NCBI RefSeq assembly: GCF_905475345.1
Contig: NC_066591.1
Location: 4,643,501-4,707,500 of the forward strand
Reading direction: 5' to 3'
Length of the DNA stretch: 64,000 nucleotides
Origin: Vespula vulgaris
Lineage: Eukaryota; Arthropoda; Insecta; Hymenoptera; Vespidae
Shown in pieces: positions 1-13,859 of this stretch. The number at the start of each line of letters is the position of its first letter. Within the stretch, counting starts at the first letter, position 1. The notes under the pieces are model-generated. The model made no database searches and had not been told where the DNA came from. It saw nothing but the letters and a program-made list of their open reading frames with translations. The position numbers and the translations under genes were made by a program.

Positions 1-294
1 ATACAATAAAATGTTTTATACAAGTCTCTCTATTGACCTTCAAAGCTGCTATTTTATGCTCTTACAAACGTACATATATACATACATAATTATAATCGAT
101 CGTAATAATTTATTATTCTCGAGATAGTAATCGTTTCTCCTACGAACGAGTTCGTATATCTCTCAAAAAAAAAAAAAAAAGAAAATATGTAAAAATCGTA
201 TATAAAAATATGTAAAAATTCTACGATAATGTATTAAATAAAAAATCTCGATAAATAGAATCGAACGAATAAATTATTATTATAATATAAACCA

Positions 295-329
<35 letters not shown>

Positions 330-1440
330 GAAATAATCATCTGTTGCTATAATCTTTGTAAGGAGAACGAAATAAGGTAACAATCGGACTAAATGCAGCA
401 ACAAACGTACGACCTAGTTGCTATCAATACTAGTATAACGTGACGACCGCATCCGTTCTATAATCTACCCTCTGCGAGTTCGACTTCCGGAAGTAAAAGT
501 TTTCATTTTAATTACTGACACACGTACTGTCTCATGACTCATATACGAACGTACATGTAAATACAAGTACGTACTCCGTCCTTGTAGTTTTTTTTTGTTT
601 TTACACTATTTACCTAGTTTTTAATCAAGTACGATCAAATATCAATGTGGATTCTGTATTTACTCATCCAATCGAAATTACTAAAGTTTGTTTATATTAC
701 GAATCGGAAAATCCAATCTACGTCGAACAAATGGTATAACCTAAACCACCCTACTGATCAAAGTAAATGTTTCACCTAATCATATCATGAATCTTTCAGT
801 GAACCTACATTTTTCATCTTAAGTATATACGCATTTCGAAAGAACAGAATAATTATTTCGGATGATATATATATATATATATATATATATTATTCTAAAT
901 AAATTTTATAGATAGTGTGATGGAGGAAGAAACGTTTTGTTTCTTTCGTATCGTGTACATTCATAATCGCTTACTGTTGATCTTTAGCCTGAAACGAATA
1001 GAAAAAATTAAAAATAAACAACATATTTATTGATAAACGATATTTGTCTAACTATTCGTTCGACTTTGAAAATATGATTAATATTTTCCATTTGTAAAAT
1101 TCATAGCCATAGTAAACGCTCCGATATACCTAAATAAAGAACGTGACTCTCGATGCAATAAGAATTTAATGCTTGTTGAATGGGGGAAGTCTAGACGCAG
1201 CGTGAGTTGCTTTTTCATGGCATTTTTCCAAATATTCTAAACAGCCATTATCCGGAACCCACGCTGAGCTATGAAAAAGTCTTTCGTCCTTTTTCGTAAG
1301 TTACGAGCTAACGAAAAATCGAGGTTAGTTCGAACAAGAGATCGTTCTCTTTATTGAATTTTGGAGATGAAAAAGAAAAGCTAAGGTTTTATCTAAAGAA
1401 TCTAGTATAGTATAGTACCCGCCCCCTATCTTCTCAAATA
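1..1440. other. Non-coding AT-rich DNA
   Basis: I see no coding exon here. The stretch is AT-rich and holds a GT microsatellite (about 306-329), an AT microsatellite (about 865-890) and short A/T runs. It could be an intron or an intergenic region of a gene lying to the left of the window; nothing in the sequence decides between these. Confidence 0.6.
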
Positions 1441-1741
1441 GAAAAGATGATAAATATCGTTGAACCCGAGGGAAACGAAATTCGTTTTCTTCATAGATCT
1501 ATGTACCCTCGTAGTTTGCGCTACTCCTTGATATTTCCCGCGATGCACTTTTCTTCGCACTCTCCTGGCTTGTGCACTTTTTCCTTTTCAGGGCAATCGA
1601 TGTTCAAGGATCGACCGAATCGCGTGACAACGTCATCGAATTTTCGCACGTTTTTTTGCGGCGCGAAATGCGTATCTCTTTTCTGTGATGTAAACGGCGT
1701 AAACACGAAAAAAGAAAAGAGGAAAAGAGAAAAATAGAGAA

Positions 1742-1788
<47 letters not shown>

Positions 1789-2300
1789 AAAGTAAAAAGC
1801 TCGATGAGATTTAAGGAAAGTTTGAAGAAGGACCGAGTTGTGGAAAAAAGACGAGGAAAGAAAGAATTATGTGTATTAAAGAGAAAGATAGGAGAGTGAA
1901 GAGAGGAAGGTGGTGCGAAGTGAAAAAAAGGGAGAAAAAACGCGATATACGCGCTCGGAAGAACCTCGGACGCGATACGAACACTCCGGCGTCCGACAGA
2001 CGACTAAACGCAAAGTGGCGAGCCACGCAACCACCACCCTCTCGCGGCCATTTCCCCCACTTCGACACACAGCGCTCTTACATACCGAAACAATCCGAAA
2101 AGGACCGAACGCTGTCGAGTGGGCCCTAGTGAGAAAGAAAGAGAGAGAGAGAGAGTTCGGCTCTATCGACCGAACGACGGCGAATGAAAGCATCGACGTG
2201 CAAAATACTACTTACGTATACACACATATACACATACGTACAACTATGCATAGTCACTATCGGAACTAACACTTCTTACTAGTACTGCGCTTTACTAGTA
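1441..2300. other. GC-richer block, possible promoter or non-coding first exon
   Basis: This block has visibly more C, G and CpG than its flanks, especially 1960-2110, and contains a GA tract at about 1745-1788. Open frames exist on both strands but overlap one another and are dominated by S/R/F low complexity, so I do not call a protein. The pattern resembles the GC-richer 5' regions of Spred (15.7-16.5 kb) and of the gene at 60122, so a promoter or untranslated exon is plausible. Strand is unknown. Confidence 0.3.
1745..1788. repeat. (GA)n microsatellite
   Basis: About 44 bases of nearly pure GA dinucleotides interrupted by AAA triplets. Confidence 0.9.
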
Positions 2301-4388
2301 TTTACTTCTACTACTATGACTTCTCCTCCTACAACTATGATCGTTTCCAATGAACGAGAAGAAGTGCGGAGTACGGCATTAGAAGATTTATCCTTTTGCG
2401 ATTCTTCTTCGAGAAAATAGACAAGCTTATGATTTCTTACATGCGAAACTCTTTTTCTCTCGATGAAAGACTTTCATCTCTACGACGTCTGAATGCTCAT
2501 AAGGCCACACACCAGATACTTCGTCCTTCGGGAAATTCGATAAAAAGACGCTTGACCTCGAAAAGACTACTCACAATCGAGCCGATAGGTCGAACGGTGA
2601 CAAACGATTATTCTTTTACCCTTTCGATACAATTTTACTCGGTTCAATGTGAAAAGCGTATAATTTCTTTAGTACCAATGTGATACAGGACTGAAATAGC
2701 GAACATTTGAGGTAATTAAGAATTTATAATATTGTTTATGCATGACTGTGTATATATATGTGAATATATATTAATGCTTAGCTATTATCGTAACGTCCTA
2801 TCGGAAAGTTAATAGGTACGCACGTTAACATGCGTGAATGCTAACGGTAAAGATGCCTATAAAGGAAGTCTATGATATTATGTCATTTTTCTTACAATAG
2901 AATTTCTACGTCGCTTCGATCATAAGCTTGGGTGGACCACTCTATCAAACCGAAAGGGAAAAGAAAAGAGCACTTATCTGAAAAAGTTACTCGACGACCT
3001 TTACCCACGTATCATCGGCAAAACTTTGTTCTTTACGGCAGGACGCCCACGTTGTCCGGAAAATCCATTTTTTATTATCAAGAATCATATTTCGAAACTA
3101 TCTGATACAAGCTTAGGATGAAAATTAGAGATGGATGAATAATTGTTAGTAATATGTGCTGCCCTCTGTAATAAAACAATCATATCGATTTTTTAAAGAA
3201 TTAAAAATAATTTGAATCGTACTATATCAATAATAATGTATAGAAAATAATTATTACAAAATCAATAATAAGCAATTTCTACACTGTGTATATGCGTGCA
3301 ACGATTCTTTTATTTTAACAATATAATAAAAAAATGAAATCAATCTTGATCGAACTTATCATGTAATTTCGTGTTCTTAACAAATTTCACATTACTATGG
3401 TAATCGTTCAAAAGTAAACTTTTTTATTATTCAAAAACATATTTCGCAACATTAAAAATGTTTCTTATCATCATGGAAATTTACATGGAAATAAAGTAGG
3501 TATATAAATTATAAACACAATCGTGTTATCTATTAAATATTGTATCAGATTTGTACATATATATCGTTAAGGACATCTATCCAGTATCTAAAATATTTTA
3601 TTATTTTATATTTCACAGAACTGGCTACTGTGTTATTAAGAAAAATTGAAAACTCGTATCGGCCATTCATCTCGAGCCACGTGAAATAGGCCACGTACTT
3701 TAGTCAAAGACGCTTAAGTATTCATTGAACTCACGTTAATCGAGTAAAAGTAAATATATCGACTAGTTGTAACATATAATATACATATGTAACATATGCT
3801 TTTACCTTAGTTCTACGTGTATACATAAATCTACATATATACATATACATAGTAATATGCATAGGGAAGTTGCGTGCCGCCAATGAGACGCCAGTACTCT
3901 TTTTAAGCTGGACCATACACGTGCGAGTAATTTCATATATTTTACATGTGTACCTGCTCGCAATCCTGAAATAGAGATTATTTGTCACAGATAAGAAAAA
4001 AAAAGTACTACTTTGTTATATGTGTTAATTACTAATATACAACATTACAATCGATCTTTTTTTTTTTATTCATTTTAGGATATAAATAAATAAGATGAAA
4101 CGATTATAATATAAAAGATGATATATCCTTTTTATTAGGCAATGTACAAAATGTTCAGCATACACGGTATGCACGATTATTCTATACGATCTCGTATAAA
4201 ACCTTGTAACGTTAAATCACAATAAAATGATCTTACAAATACACTCTCGCCTAACGTGTTATAGAGCTTTTTCTCGCTAAATAATCGAATGTACTCTAAT
4301 CTCGAAATTTCATTAAATCGATCACTTAGTGACACCGTTGCTAAGGTCGGAGAGATATCTTCCCATCTCATTCGATCCCACTCATTTA

Positions 4389-4482
<94 letters not shown>

Positions 4483-4496
4483 GTCTCTCTCTCTCT
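4389..4496. repeat. (CT)n microsatellite
   Basis: About 100 bases of nearly uninterrupted CT dinucleotides with a few TTT and GT interruptions at the right end. It produces long spurious Ser/Leu frames. Confidence 0.95.
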
Positions 4497-6749
4497 TTTT
4501 CTGTCATTACTGTTCCTTTATTCCCCTAATTCGATACTCTCTGTTCCACCTTCAATTTCCTTTAATTCCATCGATCAAAGGGGTTGCGAAAAATAAGAAT
4601 AACCTCAAAAACTTTCTCTTATGGGTGAATGAAGAAAAAAAAGAAAGAAAAAAAATTCTTTATTAAAACAAAAGAGTTAAATCGAAACGGAATATACGAG
4701 GTAAATTGCATCGAGAACGTTGTAAAATGCTCGTAAAGATGAGAGGAAGTATATAAGAAAAAAAAAAAAAAAGCTTCTGAGTCTATCTATGCGAATGGTC
4801 GGTTACGGTTACTACAAAGGATACAATTTGATTTTCTTTGAGAAAAATTTTCTCTTTGAGAGGCTCTCGTTAAGAAGAGATCACTCGCTTTCTTATTATT
4901 AAAACGGCGTTACCGCTTTCGCGATTAAGTAATTAATGGAGCGTGTTATTTCGCATAAAATATCGCGAGAACGTTTTACCGTGCCTGAGAAAGCACGAGT
5001 AAAATCATCGTTGAGTCTTATATGATTAACAATAATAATGATGGTGATAATAATTATAATTATCGGATCACGGAATTATTACGGAAGAAACAACGACCTC
5101 GTTAATGTGGAGCATATCATTTTATTTTATTATCATACTCGATCATCTCGCTTCTTTGTTCCTTTATACGTAAGTATTCTAACTAAAGTTTCCCGGTTTT
5201 ACCTACTTCTTTTCCTTTCTTTTTCTTTTTACTGAGGTAAACAGTAGAGTTATATGCAGGACACAATGATTTGACAACAATATTTTTCATTTATGATAAG
5301 AGAAATGTAGACTCTTCAATGCACATTTTCTTATGTCAACGTCTCTATGGAATTTATTTAATTTAATAATTATAAGATTCGTTATATAAGATAAAATGGT
5401 AAATCTTAGCTGAAGATCTAATATCAACTATATCTGACTACCATAAAAACAATTGCTAAAAATAATCAAAGTTCTTTCTTTCCTTTTTTTCTTTTACTTT
5501 TAAATAAAGATACGTATATTTTGTATTGTACGAATATCACATTAAAATTGTCAATAACTCTATCGTTCATCCTAGATAATTAGAAAGTGTCAATAATCTC
5601 GGGATTCTTTAAGAAGAAATCCAACGAAAACAAAAATTGCACGATTCGTTTGCGTTGATCTCTCGTATTTTCTTTTATTATTATTATAAATTCATTTATT
5701 CATTCTTTCTAGTCTACTTTTACGAGCAATTTACGGAATGAGGATGCAGATGACGTGCCATACACCCGTCACGTTCTCTTGTGACACGCGTCGTTTTCGT
5801 AACGACGCAAAATCACTTTCAATTTCATCGTCGGGAATTTTTCCTTTCCTTACACACTCGTGCGTATAAGAACGGCACAACAACAACAACAACACAACGA
5901 AATCGGGCAATCTGTTAACGCGAATGGACGAGAAGGAGAAAGAAGAAAAAGAAGAAGGACGAAAATAGGAGAGAAATGATTTTTGTATGTATATATACAG
6001 GGAGAGAGAAAATATTGATTTGCATTAATAAGCGAGAAGCTGCTTCGTATTATCGCACTTAGATAGCGCATGATAAAAGAACTTCTGGTATGCACGTATA
6101 GTATGCTTCTGCATAATAAACCTAACACTGAACTTTATACGTTTCTCTTATATACTTGAGTATATGTATATGTGTTTCTCTTTTTACGAGTATGTGTTTT
6201 GTATGTGTACGTATATACTCCGCTCTAAGTTTCTTTTAATGCGCACGCGCGCACATATACGTATGTGTGCTTCTTCGAATATAATTATATATGTACGTGT
6301 GTACGCATTTCTACATATGTTATTATATTTATAATATATATAATAATACATATAATATATAATATATAATATATATATATATTTATATATATATATATAC
6401 ATTATATATATATTATTCTAGACGTAGAAATATACGCATTTTCATTTTATCATATATGTAATTATTTTTATAATTTACAATTTGTTGAACGTGAAACGAA
6501 CGTAGTCGTTCGCAAAACGCAGGATCTTTTATGTTACACGATGTAACCAACCACTCGTGATAACGACATATATTTATATATTTGTACGTATACATATATA
6601 CACATATATACACGTGTGCATATTTGTGTGTGCACGTGCTTTCGAAATTTTTACGGTCAATCCCGTCGCCAGGCACTCTCACGTGCGTAAAATTCGAAAT
6701 TATTTCTTTTCTTTTTTTAAATTCGCTCGAAAAAAACTTCTTTCGGTGG

Positions 6750-6870
6750 GGATAGAGAAAGAGAGACGAAGAGATAAAGAAAAAGAAAGAGAAGGAGAAA
6801 GACAGACAGAAAAGAGAGAGAGAAAAAGAGAGAGAGAGAGAGAGAGAGACAGGAAAAAGACAAAGGAAAG
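6750..6870. repeat. Purine-rich GA/GAAA tract
   Basis: A run of GA, GAAA and GAGA units with a pure GA core near 6827-6850. It is non-coding; the K/E/R and S/L frames across it are low-complexity artefacts. Confidence 0.85.
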
Positions 6871-7333
6871 AGATGCGATCGACTTTGTTCTCTTTTTCTC
6901 TTTCTCTTCCTTTTTTTTTTCATTAATATTACTCGTTAACACGTATATCACAGATTATTCCAATACCGAACGTCTCCTCATTTATTTTACACGGTATTAA
7001 ATGAAAAAAAAAAAAAATAATAATAATAAAACTATAAAACTCGAAGGAATTTACAATCTATTTTTTGATCCGTAGAAAAAATAGTTTCTTTAAGAGCGAA
7101 AACTTTTCGAAATAATGTTTTGTTGATACAATCGCAAAGGTTCTTCGCAAACAAAAAATGATATTCAATGATAAACGTCGCGTTGAGAATGATGGCGGGA
7201 GTTTTATTTCAACCAATCGATTCTCTCCGAATACTCGCTCGTGTTCTTTATGAGAAACCGAGCTAGGATTATCATAAAAATAATAAAAAGATTTCTCCTC
7301 GTGGGACGGACGTCGAATATTACTATTAATATT

Positions 7334-7335
7334 AA

Positions 7336-7396
<61 letters not shown>

Positions 7397-7397
7397 T
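7334..7397. repeat. (TTA)n microsatellite
   Basis: About 20 uninterrupted TTA/ATT units. The reverse strand reads as poly-Asn and the forward strand as poly-Ile, neither of which is a protein. Confidence 0.95.
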
Positions 7398-8843
7398 ATA
7401 ATTCGTCGATATATCATTCATTATCTTTACTTTTTTCTTTTGTATTTTCTTGTTTTATCCTCCCTTTCAATCATACATTTCTCTTTTTTCTTCCGTGCAT
7501 CAACGGAAAACAACTTAAAAAATATAAGTGACCCTTAGGCACAAACACTTTGTGACTATATAGTTTTATATGATGTGATAAAAACGCCTCATATCTTTTT
7601 TTTTTTTTTTTGTTTTTTCCTTGTTCGTCTTCTATACATCATAATACGAAAATAAAGTGTCGAACGTTCTTACGTATGTTTATTATACTATTAAAAAATG
7701 AAAGTGCTTAAAAAAATCTTCTATCGGAGAGTTCGGCAAATCAAACAAGCGAATTTGCTTCTTTTATCTCTTTTCTTTCTGTTTTTCTTTATGATAAATA
7801 AAATTCGTATACGTGTTATTGCATACGCATATATATTCACAAAAAAGAACAAAAGCGAGTAACGAGTTAGGATAATTATTAAGAGAAAATTAATTTGACG
7901 TATTTCCTTTTTTTTTTTTTTTGTTTCTTTTTGAATCGACAGAAATTCGCTTTTCTATCATTGTTGTGGTCATCGATGGATCACTGAGCAAACACGCTTC
8001 TCTTTACATGCTTTGTGTTTAATATTTCATCATCGTTAATTGTCACGTACAATTAATTTATCAACATTTATCTATTCGACACAACTTGGAAAAAATAGGG
8101 AAAATGTACCAAGTGAACCACAACATAAACACTGGATTTTATTAATACATTTTTTTTTTCTTTTTTTTTTTCTTTTTTTTTTTTTGAGGTTTCCTTGACA
8201 CGCCTGTTTTTATAATAAGATCTCGATGAAGCTGCAGGGAAAGTGAACAGGCAAGAAAAAAGGAGAAGAAGAATCAGGCTATTATTTCGCGATATAGACG
8301 TTGACATTACGAAATCACGATGACTCATGGAACGCACTTTGACGATAGGATAAAAGTGTAACGCATTACACCATATATTTTTTCAGTGTTTCATACTTTC
8401 TATAGAAACTTATCCCGATAAAGTAGAAAGAGTGATGGAGAGAAAAATGGTAAAATATGGGCAGAAAGTATCGTTAAATTGCAAGGCTTTGTACGAGTCA
8501 ACGTGAACGATATCTTTTAGTTGTAAGAATTTAAACATAAACACAAGTCTTCCTTATAGTATAATATTCGTATAATGATACACGCTCATCATCAAAGAGG
8601 CCAACAAAGTACGGCGATCGAAGAAAGATTCGTACCTGCCCTTTTTTTGCCTTTTTTAATCGCTACCTGTAAAATTATACAAGAGCCACCTACGATGATG
8701 TCGCCAAGTTTTAACAAAATGTATGTACGCGTGTATGTAGATATATAATGCGTATTTATAATATATAATATGTATCTACATACAGACACACTCACGCACG
8801 CACGCACACACATGTATATATGTATATACGTTATTTGTTTTAT

Positions 8844-8875
<32 letters not shown>

Positions 8876-9002
8876 GTTAAGTGAATTAATCACACATATA
8901 ATACCCCTGAAAAGATATCTGTATCACCTTACGTATTTCTTTTGTTGCCTCCATTTGCATGAATGAATGTATTCCAACATAATTATTGATAATACATATT
9001 AT

Positions 9003-9036
9003 AAAATATATATATATATATAAATATATATATATG

Positions 9037-9082
<46 letters not shown>

Positions 9083-9099
9083 TATATATACACACACAG
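9003..9099. repeat. (AT)n/(AC)n compound microsatellite
   Basis: Alternating AT tracts followed by ACACAC. It lies about 100-190 bases beyond the RPRD2 stop codon, so it may be in that gene's 3' UTR or just past it. Confidence 0.9.
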
Positions 9100-9190
9100 A
9101 ATATCATTAAAGTGCTGATGTTATGATGTCGATCGATCTCGCTGATTAAATTCTAATGTTTTCAATAATAAGATCTTCCTTTGTTTTCAT

Positions 9191-12100
9191 TTACCAGTTA
9201 CCACTTCTCCCTCTACCACGAAAACCACCTCCCCGAAATTGTCCACCCCTTTTCGGTCCTCTCGGAACAAAATTCCCGGATGACAGTCCACGTAGAGCTC
9301 TGTCCATCCAGGGTGCTCTAGGGCCACCTCGAAAACCACTCCTACCACGAGGAGGACCGTTTCTCCAAGGTGAGAAGATCGCTGGTCCTCCAATTCGAGG
9401 TCGAAAGTTCAGACTGTTAGTGTGCACATCGTACTCGTATCCTATAATAGGATGAACGTCTGTCGATGTAATGCACAATCCGGGATCGTTTGAAGCGGTA
9501 TCTGTAATAATCGCTTGTTGCGGACCGTTCGATAAAAGGATTCTTTTGTTACAAATCACATCGTCCTGTTGCTCATCAAAATCACCATTCGTCGACGGTC
9601 TCTTCAGATCATTCGAGGACGTTGCGTTAGATCCGATTAAAACCTCCAATTGCTCAGAGAGCTGAGGCGTATCCGTGAAATCTTCCTGAGCTTGGTTTTC
9701 CAATGAGGAATTGTTATCGCCAATCCGTTTCTCCGTCAGACTAGATTCTGAATTTACATGTTCCGTATATTCCGACACGGAGGCGTATTGCTCATCGCGA
9801 GGATTCTTTGTTTCTTCCAACGAAATTGCAGATTCTTGAGGTGATTGTTCCTGATTATTGTCGGAGTCAACTTGGATCAATTCTTCGTTCACCAATGAGT
9901 GATCTAATCCAGCAGGATAACCGGAAGAGTTATGTTCGGAGTTACGTGAACTCAATACGTCCTGCTGCGTTCTATGATCTTCGATCGACAATGGACAGAT
10001 TTTCTCCTGCGATGAATTTTGAAGAATTTGCATACTCGCTGGTGTCTCACCTTGTTCAAAATCAGGCATAGCTATAGGCATGCCTTCGTCATCAAGAATA
10101 ACGACAGTTTCAGGTGGTTGTAATAATAAAGGACGACTATTTGGAAGAATTTCTGGTGACGAGCGTTGTTGCTGTTGTTGTTGTTGCTGTTGCTGCTGTT
10201 GTTGCTGTTGCTGCGGCTGTTGTTGCGGCTGCTGTTGTTGCTGTGGTTGAGATTGTTGCGGTTGTAGTGGTTGCTGTGGTTGTGGTTGTTGTGGTTGTTG
10301 CTGCTGCTGCTGCTGTTGCTGTTGTTCCTGTGACCTCGATTTTCGGATACCTGTGGGAGTACGCTGCTTATGATTATGATCATCGGAATATCTCTCTCGT
10401 CGATTCCTTGGAAACCCTCGACCACCGCGGCCACTCCTTTCATTTCTATGAAAAGTCGGAGCATCGCGATGTTGATGGTCCGTTGGTTGATACCTGTTGC
10501 GCAATTGTGATTCTCCGTGGAAATCTTGATTCGATCTAATGTTATGTTGATTGTCATGATACTCAAATTCTTGCTGAGCCGGTTGGTGAACCTCGTGAAA
10601 ACCTTGTTGCCCTGGAAGAAATTCTTGCTGATTTTGAAGGAAGGTCGGAGGTGGTCGATTTTGATGGAAATTTGGTTGATTCGGATGAAATTCCACTGGC
10701 GCGTTATGATGAAAGTCTGCTTGAGTTTGATGAAAGTTGTTTTGAGGTTGATGAAACTGCGGTGGTGGCGGTGGTGGAGGTGGTCCAGGATGAATAACAT
10801 GAACGTCTTGCAGCATTTGACCTCGAGGTACCGATATTTGAGAGGAAGGTAATGGAATCATACGCATGTCCATATCTAAATGTTGAGTCTGCCCAGACTG
10901 TGTTGGATTCATTGTTCTCATATCATGATCTTGAGATCGAACATCGACTAATATTCTTCCCTTCGGTTTATTATCCGCTTCGTCATCCGACATCTCCATA
11001 TCAACGCTCTCCACTATATCACCAGGCTGCATGTGTTGCCTAGATTACGACAAAATATAAAGTATATCATGTATACGAGCATAAAAATTTGTATAAAATA
11101 AATATAACAATTACGTAATAAATTCTCACCGATAATCCTGATCACTTGCGGACCATAAGGTATTGTTATTTGGCAATACATTCAAGGTGGTATCATTAAT
11201 GGTATTATGATTTGCAGGACTTCCCGTGAGACTTATCAAATTACGATGATCAACATCTGCTGCCTTTATCAGACTGTATGGTAATTGATTCTCGGATGTT
11301 AATGGTATTGGAATCACCCTATATATACAGTAATAAAAGATATATCCATGATTTCATAAGAAAATAGAAATAGCTAATACACTACCTATGATCTACATCT
11401 CCTGCACTGCTAAGTAGAGGCTCTTGAGGTTGCGAATCATTGTACTCAACGGGATCAGTGAAACCAGTTTTTTCATACATTGGTGGTGATTCTGGAGTCT
11501 CCGAAAGAATTTCACTTTTCCCCCTTATATTGTTAGGCCAAACAGAGTCGTTACTAGATTCCCATCTGTCATTAGCACCATCTATCCACGATGTTTTATT
11601 TTTCTCATCGTTTTCACCAGGCCAAGATGGATTCATACTATTTTTACCTGGAGATACGTAACACACTATACTGTATTCTTTATAGTAATTCTAATTACAA
11701 CAAAAAATGAATTTCGTTTCTTTTTTAAATTGTCCATACCCTTTTCTTCCCATTTCGCTGGTTCTTTGACTTCAGTTGAAGAAGTCCATGTAGGAAATTT
11801 AGGTGGCAGCTTATTGTAGCAGTTTTCGTCGTCGAGAAAAATAGGTGGTGGGAGAGGTGGGGGAGGTAAAGGATTTACTACATTCGCGTTAGTAGAACCA
11901 TCAAACGGCACAGTGATATTACTTTGACTATTTTGACTGGAATATGGAGAAGGAGTGTGTGATTCGGTAGGTAAGTTACGAACGGAAATAGGAGTGCTGT
12001 GGTTCATTGGACAATTATTCAAAGTGCCGAGAGATGAACCCTGAGCACTCATCATTCGTGAAAGTGTAGGAGTCACAGGAAGCTGCCCTAATGCAGGTGA

Positions 12101-13859
12101 ATTTCTATAATTAGGACGCTGGGGAGATCCCACTTGAGGATCAGAAATATCTAAACCTAGACCTGGTATACCACCAGGATCTTGTGTTCCCTCTGACGAA
12201 GGAAGGACAGTTTTCAAAAAACTAGATATATTGAAATCTTCATTGTTTTCACTTTTGGATGGCCTCATATTGATCACTTCTATTGGCTTTGGCTAATAGA
12301 ATTAAATAAATTTAAATACTGATGGATATACTATGTATCAATAAGTTATAACTTACCTCTAAGGAATCGCTATATTGTGTCATCATAGTAGGTGTTGTAG
12401 ATCTTTCATTAAATAAATTTCTCTACGAAAACATACAATGTATAATCATTTGTACATACATAAGAGCATAACCATATGAGAAAACTATATCTCACCATAT
12501 TACCAAAATCTACATTCCCTCCCATAAACGATGAGAAATTATTAGTAAAATCTCCAGATTCATGTCCCTGTGTCAACTCTGGTGCAGGAACAGGGACAGG
12601 ATCATAATCATGAGTGTATGAACCATAAATAGATGGAGGTGCTACTTCTATAATTGCAGACTGATTTGTAGCTTGATTTTCATCCCCTGGTAGCTCTATG
12701 TCACTATCAGGACTTGGAGATGGAGCATTCACATCAGGCGATGGAATAGGAGAGACCAATGTTGGTAATAATTCGTCCAATTTCTTTTTCAAGTTTTTCA
12801 CTCGACTACCAAAGTTGCGATATGCCTATGTGTAAAGATATTGATTAATGGCTAAATAAAAAATATTTTGAATTGTTTTTCTATTTTATGCACTAAACAG
12901 AAAGTTTATCTATTGATAAAATGTACTTGCATTTGTTACTATTTTAACTTCACCCCGTTGAGTTTCATAAAACTGATCTGCTTGTTCAAGCAATTCAAGA
13001 ACCTGAGTTCTTTCTCTAATTTCAGCCTCCAATGCACGTACATAATTTTCAACATTTCTTACTGCCAAATCAACTTCTTTTTCAGCATCTTCAACACGTC
13101 TTCGATCTTTTAAAGATGCACAAAGCTCTTCTGCATTTTCTATGTCTATGTTACTATCTCTTAAGTCACGTAACCTAGCATCTGTTGCCTGTTCTAAAGT
13201 TGCGCATGATCTCATAGTCGAAATCAACAATGCAGCTTGAAATTCTTCTGGTGGTGCAGCAGGTTGTGGTTCTACTTTTTTCTTTGGAGCAGCTGATATT
13301 AAACCAGATAAATCAGCAAGAAACTCCTCATCATATACTTGTCTCTGATCCCATATCTTAAATATCCGCAATATACGGTGTTTGACTTTTTCATCCCTGA
13401 CCATTGTGGTAGCACGTTGTAATGTAGTGCCCCAAGATTCCACAAATTCAAAGTTTTTTCTCTTGGAGTATTGAATAACATCATTAGCCAAGTAAAAAAG
13501 CGTAAGACGATGCTCCACTTTTACTATCACATAAAAATCACGTTATTAATTACTTAGTGTCAATATTTGTATAAATATCAATGTTTCATAGTTTAAAGAG
13601 GCGTATATGTCTGAATATAACGAGTACACAAATGCTTGCAATATAATTTAAAATTTAATATCTACATATAATCGTAAATTTTTTATGTAATATCTAACTT
13701 ACCCTTCTTTAAAACTTGTAGCCAAGTAGCAACAATCTTCTTATGATGTTGTCGTCTTTCAAGACACCATGCTGAAAGACCTTGTATAGATTCTTGTGAA
13801 TCCTTCAATGTATGAAGTCTTCGCTCAAAGAGCTCCACATCAAAATCACTTGTTGCCAT
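9191..13859 (-). CDS. RPRD2: Regulation of nuclear pre-mRNA domain protein 2-like (RPRD2)
   Basis: Predicted 1332 aa from eight exons: 13859-13703, 13523-12931, 12825-12496, 12422-12357, 12292-11740, 11647-11386, 11318-11130, 11039-9191. All phases match. Residues 1-135 form a CTD-interacting domain (CID), the fold that binds the phosphorylated RNA polymerase II CTD. Residues about 150-275 form the coiled coil typical of RPRD1/2 proteins. The rest looks disordered: proline-rich stretches, repeated D-x-D-x-R motifs (650-776), a poly-Gln tract (about 955-1010) and a C-terminal RGG/FRGG box. The length is close to vertebrate RPRD2 (about 1460 aa). The family acts in the nucleus in CTD phosphatase recruitment and transcription control. 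The start was chosen because the first exon gives a full CID beginning MATSDFDVELFERRL. The intron after 12931 appears to use a GC donor. Domain calls are from recognition, not a search. Confidence 0.9.
10145..10330 (-). repeat. CAG/CAA repeat encoding RPRD2 poly-Gln
   Basis: Within RPRD2 exon 8, about 60 codons of mixed CAG and CAA with a few Pro codons. The mixture of codons suggests a maintained polyglutamine tract and not a recent pure CAG expansion. The antisense poly-Val/Ala and poly-Asn frames are shadows. Confidence 0.9.

Larger units (their letters stand above)
2301..9190. other. Non-coding, repeat-rich DNA left of RPRD2
   Basis: No exon could be supported. The longest frames (for example 2396-2683) have no recognisable domain and no splice context that joins them to anything. 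The stretch carries long CT, GA, TTA and AT microsatellites and poly-T runs. The right end probably contains the 3' UTR of the minus-strand RPRD2 gene that stops at 9191. Confidence 0.6.

Noticed and set aside
1190..1290. Possible hairpin with CTTTTTCAT and ATGAAAAAG arms
   Set aside because: Only about 9 bp pair and the surrounding bases do not extend the stem.
2396..2683. 95-codon plus-strand frame
   Set aside because: No domain, no splice partners and ordinary intergenic composition.
3060..3460. Pair of similar 30-base words (near 3066 and 3420)
   Set aside because: The match is loose and AT-rich; likely chance.
4289..4666. Long Ser/Leu open frame
   Set aside because: It is a translation of a (CT)n microsatellite.
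7058..7531. Poly-Asn and poly-Ile frames
   Set aside because: Both strands of a (TTA)n microsatellite; no other coding signal.
10072..10852. Long frames antisense or out of frame within RPRD2 exon 8
   Set aside because: Asn-, Val- and Leu-rich shadows of the CAG/CAA and His/Pro-rich coding sequence.
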